Shown piece after piece: positions 48,419 through 59,352 of a stretch of 64,000 nt of DNA (the stretch's first letter is position 1; each line of letters begins with the position of its first letter). The notes beneath the pieces are model-generated. The model worked only from the letters and a program-made list of their open reading frames with translations, was not told the DNA's origin and made no database searches. The DNA is taken from assembly GCF_014805685.1 (NCBI RefSeq), contig NC_060909.1, positions 8,878,792 to 8,942,791 of the forward strand, given 5' to 3'. A program made the position numbers and the translations under genes. This stretch comes from Silurus meridionalis (lineage: Eukaryota > Chordata > Actinopteri > Siluriformes > Siluridae).

Positions 48419-48471
<53 letters not shown>
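48419..48471. repeat. (CA)n microsatellite
   Basis: About 26 CA units. Confidence 0.97.
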
Positions 48472-48474
<3 letters not shown>

Positions 48475-49122
48475 TCTCTTACTCTCTCCAGTAGTTCGAT
48501 ATAGAATTGTCACTCTACATGTGTTTATTAATGGTGGATCACAGTGATAATTGAAGCAGAATACATATTAGTATCTTGTTCATTTTAAAGTCATGACTTT
48601 TTTACACTGTACCGTATTCACACCTCTGGACTGTCAGGAAGAATTTTTACTCTGTTAATGAAGTTTAGTACATTTTTCTTTACAAGTATCTGCAGAAAGT
48701 TAATGATGGAATGAGGTTGTTGCTGAAGGTGCCACGATGAAGTAGTGCAAGTCAAATGTTACAGATGTATGTGTCGGTTATTCGAGTCTGTAAACTGTAT
48801 AATTTCAACACTGACAAATTCTGTGCTAAGCCCTGTCATATTTTTCCCCAATATGTGGAACCACTGGCATTTTAGTCTGTATGTAAATAAATTTTTGAGG
48901 ATAATTGTTTTTTAGTTGGTTTTTTTTTTCCAGCTTGTTGTATTGTCATATTTTCTGATGGAACGTGATTGTCCTTGAATAAGAATAAGAATAATTATTA
49001 ATATTATTGTACATTTAATTGGCATTTACTGGAGGAATGTTAGTTGCCCCTCTCTTGTTATAAATTTTATATTATATAAAAAACCTGAAAATCAAGTATT
49101 ATTGAGTTGTGTCATATTTTAC
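48472..49122. other. Unique AT-rich DNA, no gene seen
   Basis: No recognised content. Confidence 0.45.
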
Positions 49123-49361
49123 TATATACATTCAACCCCCGATAATTCGCGGTTGGGAACTGGCGATTTGAAAATCCGTGGGTTCTCATTTGAACCTTAC
49201 TAACAGCAAGTTGCGGATTATCTTAAAATTCGCGGGAATGTTAGGAATAACATTTGGGACTATGTTTTCCCTAACAAATTTCATAACATTTTTTAAAACA
49301 CATGATTAAATTAAAGTGACATAATGTGTAGATGAATTCACTAAAGGTACAATAGGGGTGT
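49123..49361. mobile_element. Possible pogo-like non-autonomous fragment
   Basis: Begins CAACCCCCGATAATTCGCGG, with further GCGGATT and TTCGCGGG motifs, a style common in pogo/Tigger-type non-autonomous elements. Ends with AGATGAATTCACTAAAGGTA and AATAGGGGTGT, nearly repeated at 55438-55470. Class is a guess from end style. Confidence 0.35.
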
Positions 49362-49381
49362 ATATATATATATATATATAT
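49362..49381. repeat. Short (TA)n tract
   Basis: Ten TA units. Confidence 0.9.
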
Positions 49382-49470
49382 CATTTAAAAAAAAATAGCT
49401 GGGCTGGTTTATATTTATTACATAAACGTGAAGTAAATACAAATATATATAAAGAAAAAAGAAATACATA

Positions 49471-49961
49471 CAATATATAGACTCAACTGGAACTATTGGG
49501 ACACCTGACTTTACCAGCTATATGTGGTTCTTCCTCAGACTGTTACCACAATTGTATAAGATAAGATACAGCTACAGGGATTCACTTGGACACCCAATCC
49601 TGTGTCAGCATGACAATGCCCCTGTGCACAAATCCAGCTCCATGAAGGTTTGCTTTACATGGCTTAGAGTTGATGACCTCGAGTGGCCTACGATTTAATT
49701 CTGACCTCAACCCTACTAAACACATTTGGGATGTGGAAAACTGACTGCACCCCCAGGCCTTCACACCTCACCTACATCAGCATCTGGCAAATCTTGTCGA
49801 GTGTGCTTGTGCAAATCTCCAGAAAGACACTCCAAAATCTAGTGGAACATCTTCCCAAAAGAGTGGAGGTCCTTGTAACAGCAAATCTTAATAGGGGATT
49901 TTCAATATGCACACAAGTAATTTAAGGTCAGGTGTCCACAAACCTTTTATAACCATATAAT
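49471..49961 (+). mobile_element. Tc1-derived short element, both ends present (family A, copy 4)
   Basis: Left end includes TATTGGGACACCTGAC and right end GTCAGGTGTCCACAAACC, in inverted orientation. On the plus strand the interior carries transposase motifs: QHDNAPVHK at 49606-49632, with the second catalytic Asp intact, then SDLNPTKHIWD at 49700-49732, covering the third catalytic region (D/E), then KSSGTSSQKSG after a frame change. The first catalytic domain and DNA-binding region are absent, and a stop and a small deletion separate the two motifs. At 491 bp it is the best-preserved copy of the family here. Confidence 0.8.
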
Positions 49962-50073
49962 GAATAATGCTTTATATATGTCTAATGCATCTAATATTTA
50001 ACTAGTTGGAGTGCATTCATGAATAAACCTGTTTCCATTAGTAAATCATTAATTAATTAATTTCCATTATACC

Positions 50074-50087
50074 TGTGTGTGTGTGTG

Positions 50088-50145
<58 letters not shown>
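50074..50145. repeat. (GT)n/(TA)n compound microsatellite
   Basis: GT units pass through GTATGTGTA into about 25 TA units. Confidence 0.96.
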
Positions 50146-50147
<2 letters not shown>

Positions 50148-50179
50148 CAGAAGAAAAGTGGAATAAATGTGTTTGGATG

Positions 50180-50470
50180 TGTGTGGAAAGTCCATGTCAG
50201 CCCCTGTGAGTCCTGAAGCCCATGACTTTTTTTGATCCAATAGGGCCTAATGAGTCAGGCAGTTAGGTAGGCATCCTCTTCAGCAGTTAGAGGCCCCCAG
50301 GGGTCCATCGCTCGAACCGTAGTGAAATAACAATCAAATAGAGCTGGTCTATTTACTGCAGAACGAGAGTGATGAGTGGCTGGTTGCCCATCAAGCCCCA
50401 ATATATCTGGGCACAGAGAGCAGTAAATGAGCAGCATGATCTGATCTTAGCAACGTTCTGCACGACCATT
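50180..50470. promoter_or_regulatory. Unique block, candidate regulatory DNA
   Basis: Repeat-free, GC-elevated, high complexity, including GATCCAATAGGGCCTAATGA. The 60-codon minus frame inside is not recognisable. Candidate conserved non-coding element by inference. Confidence 0.27.
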
Positions 50471-50707
50471 TATTCAGCTGAAGAAGTTGTTTAGAGGGAG
50501 AAACCCAAAACACCAAGATGGAGGTTGTTGGATTGTATAAATCTATATGCCTTATACACTCTTACTGAATATACAGAGGTGGAGGAAGGGCGATGAGTGG
50601 AGCGAGGGGTGATAATACAGAAATATAAGGAGTAAACAGAAACATTCAGAGCTTTGCTGACAGGAGATTTGATAGAGGAAAAATAAAGCACCAGCATCTT
50701 CAAGGGC

Positions 50708-50709
<2 letters not shown>

Positions 50710-50740
<31 letters not shown>
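50710..50740. repeat. (TC)n microsatellite
   Basis: About 15 TC units. Confidence 0.95.
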
Positions 50741-50743
<3 letters not shown>

Positions 50744-50834
50744 TTCTTTCTCTAATGTCAGTCTCCCTCCGAGAACTCTCAGGAAGCGAAGAGAATTGTG
50801 TTTGACTGGGGTGAGAGTGGGCTTTTAGTGTTCA

Positions 50835-50837
<3 letters not shown>

Positions 50838-50891
<54 letters not shown>
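50838..50891. repeat. (CA)n microsatellite
   Basis: About 27 CA units. Confidence 0.97.
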
Positions 50892-50895
<4 letters not shown>

Positions 50896-51206
50896 TTTGC
50901 TGCATTAGCCAGATTAAAATGTCTACAAACTTTGGGAAGTAATGCTACATACATTTTCTTATTGTTTTCTATTAGTCTAGTCTAAAGTATTACCTCAGAA
51001 TGTGTTGTCTGTCTGTATTTTTCTCTCTTTTTATCTCTCTCTCTCCTTCTGTTTCTCTCTCCATGCACACAAACTAACTTTTACAAACTTCAGAAATGTA
51101 TGCTAAGCTAATTCTTTTAGAGTTTGTGTTTATATTAGCATTAGTAAAAAATATTACCACAGGGTTTGTTGTCTGTGTCTCTCTTTGACTCTCCACACAC
51201 AAACAC

Positions 51207-51209
<3 letters not shown>

Positions 51210-51262
<53 letters not shown>
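51210..51262. repeat. (CA)n microsatellite
   Basis: About 26 CA units. The surrounding 51000-51380 sequence is locally similar to 50890-51070 in style (TCTCTC, then CA). Confidence 0.97.
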
Positions 51263-51266
<4 letters not shown>

Positions 51267-51318
51267 TTGTCCTGTACCTCAGAATGTGTAGTTTTTTCTC
51301 TTTATCGCTCCATTTCTC

Positions 51319-51320
<2 letters not shown>

Positions 51321-51378
<58 letters not shown>
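51321..51378. repeat. (CA)n microsatellite
   Basis: About 29 CA units. Confidence 0.97.
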
Positions 51379-51382
<4 letters not shown>

Positions 51383-51479
51383 AGGCCATGAACACTCAAT
51401 TGCTGTGTACTCAATAAGTCTAAGAGCTTACTCGGTGCACAGGAGGGGCTTCAGGTGTGAGCCACACGCTAACTGCTAA

Positions 51480-51890
51480 TATGAGATCTAATCACAGGAG
51501 TGTAGACCCTGAGTGTGCGTGTCAATCCAGGCCTAATGCCTCCTTATTGCTGTGAGCTGCCTCATGTTTGTCCACAGCTTGATCTGGGGCTCGGCTCGCG
51601 CTTCCACGCTCGCTCCGCATGCTTCCAGAGCCTCGCTGCCTACCGCGAGACGAGCAGCGTGACCCCTCCGGGCCTGCTCGTGGTGATGAATAGGCTAGCC
51701 GGCTAACGCAGGTAGATTACCCCCCATAAGACGGTCTGTTAGTGGAGCGGAGAGCGAGGGAGGATGGAAGTAGGAAAGGAGGGGAGGCTATAAATAACAG
51801 ATTTATCTCTCTCTTGCTCCGGAGGTTCAACCACAGGAGGGGCAATAAAGAGGCCGAAGAGAGAGATGACAGAGAGAATTATGTCAGGCC
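51480..51890. promoter_or_regulatory. GC-rich unique block, candidate regulatory DNA
   Basis: One of the most GC-rich stretches in the window, with several CpGs at 51590-51720 and no repeat. It contains GTCAATCCAGGCCTAATGCC and ATGAATAGGCTAGCC. The 63-codon plus frame (51515-51706) has no recognised motif, no clear splice sites and an Arg/Ser/Cys-rich composition, so I favour non-coding. Confidence 0.3.
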
Positions 51891-51909
51891 CGGTTGTCAA
51901 TCATAGCAC

Positions 51910-51912
<3 letters not shown>

Positions 51913-51956
<44 letters not shown>
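51913..51956. repeat. (GT)n microsatellite
   Basis: About 22 GT units. Confidence 0.97.
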
Positions 51957-51958
<2 letters not shown>

Positions 51959-52017
51959 GCATGTGAATGAGAGTGAGCGTCTCTGTATGTGTTAATCTGG
52001 GATTGCACATATGAATT

Positions 52018-52072
52018 TGTGTGTGTGTGTGTGTGTGTTTGTGTGTATGTGTGTGTGTGTGTGTTTGTGTGT
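52018..52072. repeat. (GT)n microsatellite, interrupted
   Basis: GT units with TTT and TAT interruptions. Confidence 0.93.
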
Positions 52073-52074
52073 GC

Positions 52075-52240
52075 TGATGCACGCCTGGCAGAAGGAACCT
52101 CGGAGCAGGGTGACAGGCGAGCATAATGCTCTCATCACTCTTCCTCTGCTCGCCGTGACATCAGAAGTGGCCCTGGGCGCCAACGGCGACTGCCGCTTTA
52201 GCCGCCAATCTTGCAAAAGGGAAAGAAAAAAAAGAAAGAA
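52075..52240. promoter_or_regulatory. GC-rich unique block, candidate regulatory DNA
   Basis: GC-rich, CpG-containing, repeat-free sequence directly right of the GT arrays. Frames on both strands run through it but none looks like a protein. Probably the same regulatory neighbourhood as 51480-51890. Confidence 0.28.
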
Positions 52241-53200
52241 AAAAAAAACAAAAGCAGCCCTAAACTGCAATCCTTCACACTTTCGCTGTATGCATAAAGA
52301 GATGAAAAATCACCGCCGTCTTTGTATTGTCTCACTGAGGTGATACACAAATATTAGTTTATATCTACTCCACCTAAGATTGCCTCCCTAAGCAAGACGG
52401 ATTGGGTTGCGAGGAAGAAGGGCAATATTCTGCCCAACATATTCAACCCATCTTTTATATGCTGATGTCTTCAAACGAGTGCAGGTAGGAGACACCCGTC
52501 TCACCCAGGACAAAAAAAAAAGTAAATAAGGAAAAAAAAAATGCCCTTGCACATTAATTAGAGGGCATATTGGTGCATGGGAAAAATGTAAAGTTTTTTT
52601 TTTATTTCTTGCATGCAGTGTGAGATTTTCATAATCGCAACATTGAGGTTTATTACGCGGTTCTGAAAAAAAAAATAGGAATTAAAAAACGAAAGTGTGA
52701 AGGGGAAAAAAAATCAATTCAGACTCGGAAAAAACAAATAAGGTTCTAAATAAACTCGATCTGTCCCATTGATCTGTTGTGTCTATTTGTTTTATGTGAG
52801 AGCTGGTTTATTTAAGATGAGAAGGAAGAAGAAGAAGAAAGAATAAAACAGAGAAGTGAAGTGGGGGGGGAGAGGAAGAGCAGGTGGGAGCAAAGATTTC
52901 TGGGTCAGAAATTGCTCCGCTAATTCTTTTTTCACCCAGCCAAGTGTAAAACTCATTAGACAATGCATAATGCCTTTAATCAAATCAATGGCAAAGGCAA
53001 CTCCAGACTGATAGCTCCTATCAAAACTTACACAAAGCATGGAAAATTTCTCATTTACTTATAAAAAAAATAAGCCAAGATGGAGGAATTATCTGCGAAG
53101 AAACAGGTTTAATTGTGCTCCTGCTTCTGGATCGATATCAGTAGGAAAAGAAAATAAAGAGAGTAAAAGTGAGCTGAACAACAGAAAAAGAGTTGTTTTT

Positions 53201-53202
<2 letters not shown>
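52241..53202. other. Unique DNA with A-runs, no gene seen
   Basis: Several A-runs (52510-52760). 52915-53030 is a complex patch containing CCAAGTGTAAAACTCATTAG and might be regulatory. Confidence 0.4.

Positions 53203-53256
<54 letters not shown>
53203..53256. repeat. (CA)n microsatellite
   Basis: About 27 CA units. Confidence 0.97.
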
Positions 53257-53258
<2 letters not shown>

Positions 53259-53296
53259 GTTTTGCATATCTTCATATAGATCTCTTTGTCATTCTT

Positions 53297-53406
53297 TAAG
53301 ACATCTTATACAATTGAGTGGTTTGAAATTTGTAGCAATGGTTTAAGGAAGAACCACACAAATAACCAATGGCCTGGTGTTCACAAACATTTTACCATAT
53401 AGTATA
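53297..53406. mobile_element. Tc1 family A right-end fragment (copy 5)
   Basis: Contains GACATCTTATACAATTGAGT, TTTAAGGAAGAACCAC and GGTGTTCACAAACATTTTAC, in the order seen at the right end of copy 1. Confidence 0.65.
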
Positions 53407-53414
53407 TCAAAACC

Positions 53415-53458
53415 CACACACACACACACACACACCCACACACACACACACACACACA
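53415..53458. repeat. (CA)n microsatellite, interrupted
   Basis: CA units with one CCC interruption. Confidence 0.93.
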
Positions 53459-53832
53459 AAACAAAGAACTGATCCTGTAGTGATAAAGTATATGAAAAGC
53501 AATAATGTATAAATAGGATTATTTTGTAGCGCCATTTACTTTTGTTTAATTGTTGCTGCCATGTTTATTGCTGTTTTGTTGGGTTTTGCATAATGCTAAA
53601 TTTTTCTGCTATGCGTAGATTTGAGATGAGCATTATTAGACCACTTACACAAGGTTTGACATCAGCTATGTTTGGTCATAATAGCACTAAATGGTCCTGT
53701 CACTTTAGATGTCTTAGAACAACCAATTTCTACTTGCAACCAAATAATGCTTTTACAGCAGCAAAACTGGGAATAAAATCAATCTTTTACCATCAGTAAA
53801 GAATGTTCTACAGGTCTTCAAATGCAATACAT

Positions 53833-53880
53833 GATGTCCCACAAGAGCTTGGTTTAGGCCCCCTTTTGTTGTATGTTTAT
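53833..53880 (+). pseudogene. Possible LINE reverse-transcriptase fragment
   Basis: Sixteen codons read DVPQELGLGPLLLYVY, resembling the GVPQGSVLGPLLF motif of many non-LTR reverse transcriptases. Flanks are too decayed to extend it with confidence. It may belong to a larger LINE fossil spanning roughly 53540-53960. Confidence 0.35.
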
Positions 53881-54639
53881 CAGCAGCACATTGGACATTT
53901 CTTTTCCTCAGTGCAATGACAGATTTAGCAGATTTCAGTGCTAATGTTATTCACAGCAATACAAAATAAGGCAGTAATTGAAAAGACAGTAAATCTATTC
54001 GCAAGTGATGTTACTGAAAAGCTATACAGGTAGAAATTAAGTGCAAGGCGATATTTTGGAATTCCTTTTGGAAATATTTCAAAAGGGTTTCAGAATGAAA
54101 ACAAATTAAGTCAAACAAAGGAAATTAATATACAGTAATGCTTCAATAGCAGATTCCACTGTGGACTGCAGAACTGTACAATAATCCAAATGGACTGTGT
54201 GCTACACATTTTGAGACAATGCATTTGATCTAATGTCAGGTTTTGCACAAACGTCTATAATCCATCACAGGTGTAATTGATGCAAAAGTGGGACTTACCA
54301 AATATGAAGAAAATCTGAAATGTATTTAAATATTGTATGTCTCTATTTCACTTTGGACTTTTTTTTGCCAACATACCAACAGGATTCACCTCAGTACTTT
54401 TGACAATTATGTCTGTAACAGTTCAGCCAGAAGCAGCAGCACAGGGAAAACAATTGTTTATAAAATGATAGATAAAAATAAATAAGAAATTAATGTAAAT
54501 CAGAAACATTGCTGCTAATGCTCTCAGACTTTTGGATGCCGATGTTAACGGTGTAAGTAGTTTATATAACAACAGTAATGTGGACAGACAAAATAACAAG
54601 CACATATACACACTCACACACACGACCACTCACACACAG
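53881..54639. other. Unique AT-rich DNA, no gene seen
   Basis: No recognised content beyond the possible LINE remnant to the left. Confidence 0.4.
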
Positions 54640-55045
54640 TGTATTTCTGTAAACAGACTGTTGTGCTGCTGGGGATCACTGCGGTAATTACAGCTCTCCT
54701 GCTACAGATGTTGCGTAGCGCATCTATTGCGATGCTAACGTACCGAGAACGGCGCATCTGGGCCTCCACGCACCTCTCGCTTTTGTTAACGGCCTGGCTC
54801 TTCATTTTTTACTGTTGACAGCAATGCTATTCCAGTCATTTACTGGCATCTGCTTAGGGAGAAGAGCAAGCAGGGAAAAAGGAGGGTTTGTGTGCATGTT
54901 TGCATGTGTGTGTTTGTGTGTGTGTGGGGGGGGTCTTACTTTAATTAATTGTGGGGAGATTACATGGTTCTTCAAGCATGGAGTTTGTCATCAGAAGCCA
55001 TTACACACCGTCATTAGCTGCTTCTCCACAGTGTCAACAGCAATT
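54640..55045. promoter_or_regulatory. Unique block, candidate regulatory DNA
   Basis: Repeat-free apart from a short GT patch at 54900-54926. GC-elevated at 54660-54800, with GCGGTAATTACAGC (palindromic TAATTA core), GCGTAGCGCATC and TTTAATTAATTGTG. Candidate enhancer by inference. Confidence 0.3.
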
Positions 55046-55380
55046 TGAAAAGGACTCATAAGTTTAGGAAACAAACAGCGACACATACGCAATGACGGGA
55101 GATGGAAGAGTGAAAGGGAAAAAAAAAAAAGTCACCACTTCGTCACACAATTAGTCACTGTGAGATCTGTAAACAGATTTGTCACTCACAGGACCAGCAG
55201 AAGTTTCAAGCAGGGGGTCTGTCTGATGAGCAATCTTTCTATTATCTTAAAGTAAAATGAGGATTGCCCATAAAAAGATGGGTTTATTCAGTCAGGAAGC
55301 ACTTCGTTAGCGTTGTAGTTTTATACTAATGAATGTAAACATCAATAAACCAATAAAGACATTCAAACATGATGTATTAG
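55046..55380. other. Unique DNA, no gene seen
   Basis: Short A-run at about 55121-55130; nothing else recognised. Confidence 0.4.
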
Positions 55381-55437
55381 TGCCATTTGGGAAATGTTAA
55401 ATCCATGTGCCTGTACTGCCTCAAAAAACAAATTTGT
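55381..55437. repeat. 57-bp direct repeat, left copy
   Basis: Matches 55851-55907 with two differences over 57 bp (GAAATG versus GGACTG). The interval between the copies holds a possible pogo-like end, TC and TA arrays and a Tc1 fragment. Confidence 0.9.
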
Positions 55438-55636
<199 letters not shown>

Positions 55637-55654
55637 CTGACTTGTTTGGCCACA

Positions 55655-55850
55655 TGGATGTTCGTATATTCAGGTACTGATGTTGGGTTCCAATTCATCC
55701 CAAAGGTGTTCAATAGTTCAGAAATCTAACATCTACAGCAGGCCACTCAAGAATCTCCAACCCACCCAAATCCTAACTTCATTAAGCTCGCAGTGTGCAC
55801 AGGGGCACTGCCATACTGGAATAGGTTTTGTTTTCTTAGTTCAAGCTTAG
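55655..55850 (-). mobile_element. Tc1 family A internal fragment (copy 6)
   Basis: Contains CAATTCATCCCAAAGGTGTT, GCAGGCCACTCAAGAATCTC and GTGTGCACAGGGGCACTGCC. The reverse complement encodes QYGSAPVH where the intact motif is QHDNAPVH, so the catalytic Asp is lost. Confidence 0.7.
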
Positions 55851-55907
55851 TGCCATTTGGGGACTGTTAAATCCATGTGCCTGTACTGCCTCAAAAAACA
55901 AATTTGT
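55851..55907. repeat. 57-bp direct repeat, right copy
   Basis: Partner of 55381-55437, offset by 470 bp. Confidence 0.9.
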
Positions 55908-56011
55908 TCAACCAGGTTACAGCGTTCCTGCTGCCTTACATTCACATTGTTAGATATGATACAAGAGTTTTTTTTGCGTTTTGAATGATCAAATAAGACT
56001 GATAAAGAGTG

Positions 56012-56198
56012 GTAGAGATGTGGTACATCAGTGGTTAGGGTGTTGGACTTTGGTTCAGAAGGTTTAAATCCCAGCACCGTCAATCTGCCACTGCTAGGGC
56101 TCTTGAGCAACACCCTTAACCCTTAACTGCTCAGTTGTATAAATGAAATAGATGTAAGTCACTCTGGATAAGGGCATCTGCCATATGCTATAAATGTC
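56012..56198 (+). repeat. tRNA-derived SINE, plus strand
   Basis: A-box region TACATCAGTGGTTAGGGTG, B-box region GGTTTAAATCCCAGC, then CTTGAGCAACACCCTTAACC and tail TCACTCTGGATAAGGGCATC TGCCA. Head-to-tail order and sequence match the minus-strand copy at 18106-18295. Confidence 0.8.
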
Positions 56199-56439
56199 GA
56201 CTTCATTATTTATCACCAATTCACCACCTTCTTTATTCAGCAAACCACTGTGGAGGGTTAATAATGATCCGGTTCTCCCATTTCCTCTAAATCAAATTCC
56301 AGTATTTCTTCTTTCTACTAGAATTAAGCACTAGCTTCAAAGTTGCTTAACATCACAGGTATATCAGGCCTCAGAAGTGAGCTGGCAGCCATGTTGTAAA
56401 TTACTATGAGGAATGCGAAAGGCCAGGAGAGAGAAGGAG

Positions 56440-56770
56440 TGAACGTGACGAGGGAAGCTGAAGATTTCACAAGTACAAATCACAAGGCTTTCAATAACAG
56501 TCAGTGTATATAATTTGTAACATTTGGGAAGATATTTATTGTAGAACCTGTTCAGTGTGCCCTGATGACCCTGTTAGGCCCCGGAGGCCAGAGCTCCTGA
56601 GTGATGGCAATAAATCACAACACATATTTGTAACAATGCAGCAACATGTACTTAAGCTGCCTGTGCGCTCTCTTTTCCCTGAGAAACTATGTGAAAGTCT
56701 GAACAAGCTCCTTTCACCACTCGGTCGTTTGCACCTGATCATCCTGCAGGCTGTAGATTACCTTTTTGCA
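56440..56770. promoter_or_regulatory. Unique block, candidate regulatory DNA
   Basis: Repeat-free and mildly GC-elevated at 56550-56760. Frames open on both strands over the same bases (99 and 68 codons) without recognised motifs, so coding is unlikely. Inference only. Confidence 0.25.
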
Positions 56771-56934
56771 CTTAAAAAAAAAAAAGAGACAGATAATTCA
56801 TAATTTTTTTATCCTACTTTTTTATTTTCATGGACTGATCATTTTTTCTCAGTACATCACAAAAACATGCACTACAAAATAGAAAATTAAGATTTGACAT
56901 TTGTGAACTATGGTTCAGTAAAAAATATATACAC

Positions 56935-57220
56935 AGTGCGACCTCGATACTCACAGGGGTTACGTTATATGACTCCATGAGAGTAACCAAAAATCTTGAG
57001 GTTTTAACTCTTCTTTTGATGGTTTCTTTTTCAAGGGGAATTGTACATGTACTGTACTGTCAACTCAAGAAAAATTGTGAATTACTTGCCATAAATGTTT
57101 TATTTACTATTTTATATAAATAATACAAAATTATTTTTATTTTTAACATTTTTATGTAATTAATTAGTACAAACTCTGTTTTAAAATGTTACGACCTACT
57201 CGCGGCTTCTCGCGAACGAT
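56935..57220. mobile_element. Possible pogo-like non-autonomous element
   Basis: Starts GTGCGACCTCGATACTCACA GGGGTTACG and ends near ACTCGCGGCTTCTCGCGAAC, a style I associate with pogo/Tigger-type elements. Interior AT-rich and non-coding. No clean inverted ends, so the call is tentative. Confidence 0.35.
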
Positions 57221-57221
57221 T

Positions 57222-57238
57222 ATATATAATATAATATA

Positions 57239-57304
<66 letters not shown>
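57222..57304. repeat. (ATAAT)n/(TA)n microsatellite
   Basis: A few ATAAT units lead into about 30 TA units. Confidence 0.96.
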
Positions 57305-57307
<3 letters not shown>

Positions 57308-57639
57308 TTAGAATTTTTTTTTCTCAAAAAAATGTATATGCATATTTGTTAAGGACACTGTGGCAATGGAAATGTGCCAGCTAACAATATATAATTTAAT
57401 ATACAGTATACATTTTAGAAATAATATAAATAAAAAGAGAATTAAATAGCTATTGTTTTTAAATAAAATAAAAACAATAGCTAAATAAATTATTTAACAT
57501 TTTTAATTTGTTTAAAAATAAAACTGTAAAAGTATTTCTGCCCAACTTTTTGCTGCCACTTTTATTTTAGCCACTCATTTTCCAGATTACAAATCTGAGG
57601 TTAAAAAAAATCTGATTATTCTTAGGATTAAATATTTTC

Positions 57640-57775
57640 TAGCTGTGTTTAAGATGTTGCACTTCTGATCAGATGGTCCTGATTTCAAACCTCAGCACAG
57701 CCAAGTGCTCAACTGCTCAGAGCATGAATGAAATAACTGTAAATTACTCTGGATAAGGACGTCTGCCAAATGTGA
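57640..57775 (+). repeat. tRNA-derived SINE, degraded copy
   Basis: GATTTCAAACCTCAGCAC (B-box region) and the tail ACTCTGGATAAGGACGTCTG followed by CCAAATG. Shorter and more diverged than the copy at 56012. Confidence 0.65.
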
Positions 57776-58179
57776 ACGTGTGCTGCCTAAAATGACGGAA
57801 TTAAATTTCTAATTCAATTTTTACTTTAATGGATTTATTGTATCCCACTTGAGGAAACAATGGGGTTGATGAGGAACATCAATAAAAGTATTTTTTGTCA
57901 ATCTTTAGTATTTTTCACTCTGTAACTGACAGAACGTACTATGACTGAGATTTTATACTAGATGTGTCTTTTAATAGCTAATTTGATAAATGTGCATGTA
58001 TGTGTATGTATGTGTGTATTTATTTATTTATTTATTAATTAATTAATTGGTCAATAATAAATTTAAAATTCTTCATTTATTTTGCTATTTTCTATTCGTT
58101 GCAAACATAAGAACATAAACATATGTAAATAATTATTTGATTTACTTTTAAAATATATTGTCGATCATTTCATTTACTC
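57776..58179. other. AT-rich DNA with short (TTTA)n
   Basis: (TTTA)n at about 58018-58036; nothing else recognised. Confidence 0.45.
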
Positions 58180-58500
58180 ATTACCTGTTGCATCCTTTTG
58201 TTTGCGCACATGCAACCGTTTCTGTAGAAGCTGAGAGTGAGCTGAGAGTGAGCGGGTGACAGACAGCAGGGGATGAGAGTTTGAAGCAAACTTGCCGAGC
58301 TCTACAGGATTCCGTGCGACATGACAGGCAGATCAGTGTTTCACGCTGACTGAGAGACAAAGGCGTGTGACTCGGCGACACCGGCGCTCTTTAATTGCTA
58401 AAGCTGGAAATTAGCGCTCGTTCTTTGTGCTCTCTCAGAACGCTGTGCGTTTTAGAGAACCAGCGGCCTTTCAGATGTGGAGCAACACTGTCACACTTCT
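58180..58500. promoter_or_regulatory. GC-elevated unique block, candidate regulatory DNA
   Basis: High-complexity, repeat-free, with CpGs. Short frames on both strands are not protein-like. Inference only. Confidence 0.28.
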
Positions 58501-58549
58501 GTCTCGGTAGCATGAAAGGCTCGCTTTTTCACTACACACACAGGCACAC

Positions 58550-58560
<11 letters not shown>

Positions 58561-58584
<24 letters not shown>
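58561..58584. repeat. Short (CA)n microsatellite
   Basis: Twelve CA units preceded by a (TA)5 patch. Confidence 0.9.
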
Positions 58585-58814
58585 AAACCTGCCACTCCTG
58601 CTCAAGTATCTTCAAACACATCTCAACAGCTGTCACATTCTATAAAAACCCCGGTCCCGGATTCTTCTAGAAGATTGTACACACACGCACGCGGGGTTTG
58701 CTCTTTCTAAACACATTCTGACCTGCTTCAAACACTATTGATGTTCATACACATGGCTCAAAGGCAAAAAAAAGGGGGGGAGGAGGAGGAGGAAAAAAAA
58801 AAAACGCAAGCGCC

Positions 58815-59220
58815 TCATTTTTAGCGCTTTAAAGAATCAACTCCCAAATGTGGTATTTGGATCCAGGCTTGTAGTATTAAATTTTCCTTGAGTAGGCATC
58901 TATGTGGGCCTACTTAGCATATTAGCGCAGCATTAGGTCCCTGCTAGCGCTAATCGTTTCCTGGAAGTGGAACGTGTACGAATTCTATTGAGAACAAGAG
59001 CCTATCAAGTGCAACAAACCTGCAACCCAAGAAAAGTGCTGGAAACGGAGGGAGGGGAAAAGAAAAACGAGAGATCAATGAACAGCAGTGAATTCCTGTC
59101 ATCACCAATATGATAAGCAAGTGCTAATTAGCTTAGCATGACCACCCATTTGCCCTCCTGCATTGTTTGACCGCTAGCAGGCTAATGTAGCATATTTGTG
59201 TGTGAGGGCAGGCGATATTA
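58815..59220. promoter_or_regulatory. Unique block rich in GCGC/TAG motifs, candidate regulatory DNA
   Basis: Repeat-free block with repeated AGCGC motifs (TTTTAGCGCTTTAAAG, TATTAGCGCAGC, TGCTAGCGCTAATCG) within 150 bp. AGCGCT is itself palindromic. No coding frame. Candidate conserved non-coding element by inference. Confidence 0.3.
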
Positions 59221-59285
59221 ACCCCGGTCTGACTCCTTCTCCCAGTCAGAGCTGATCGATGGTGAACTATTGCCAGGGGGTGGGG

Positions 59286-59288
<3 letters not shown>

Positions 59289-59349
<61 letters not shown>
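59289..59349. repeat. (CA)n microsatellite
   Basis: About 30 CA units. Confidence 0.97.
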
Positions 59350-59352
<3 letters not shown>

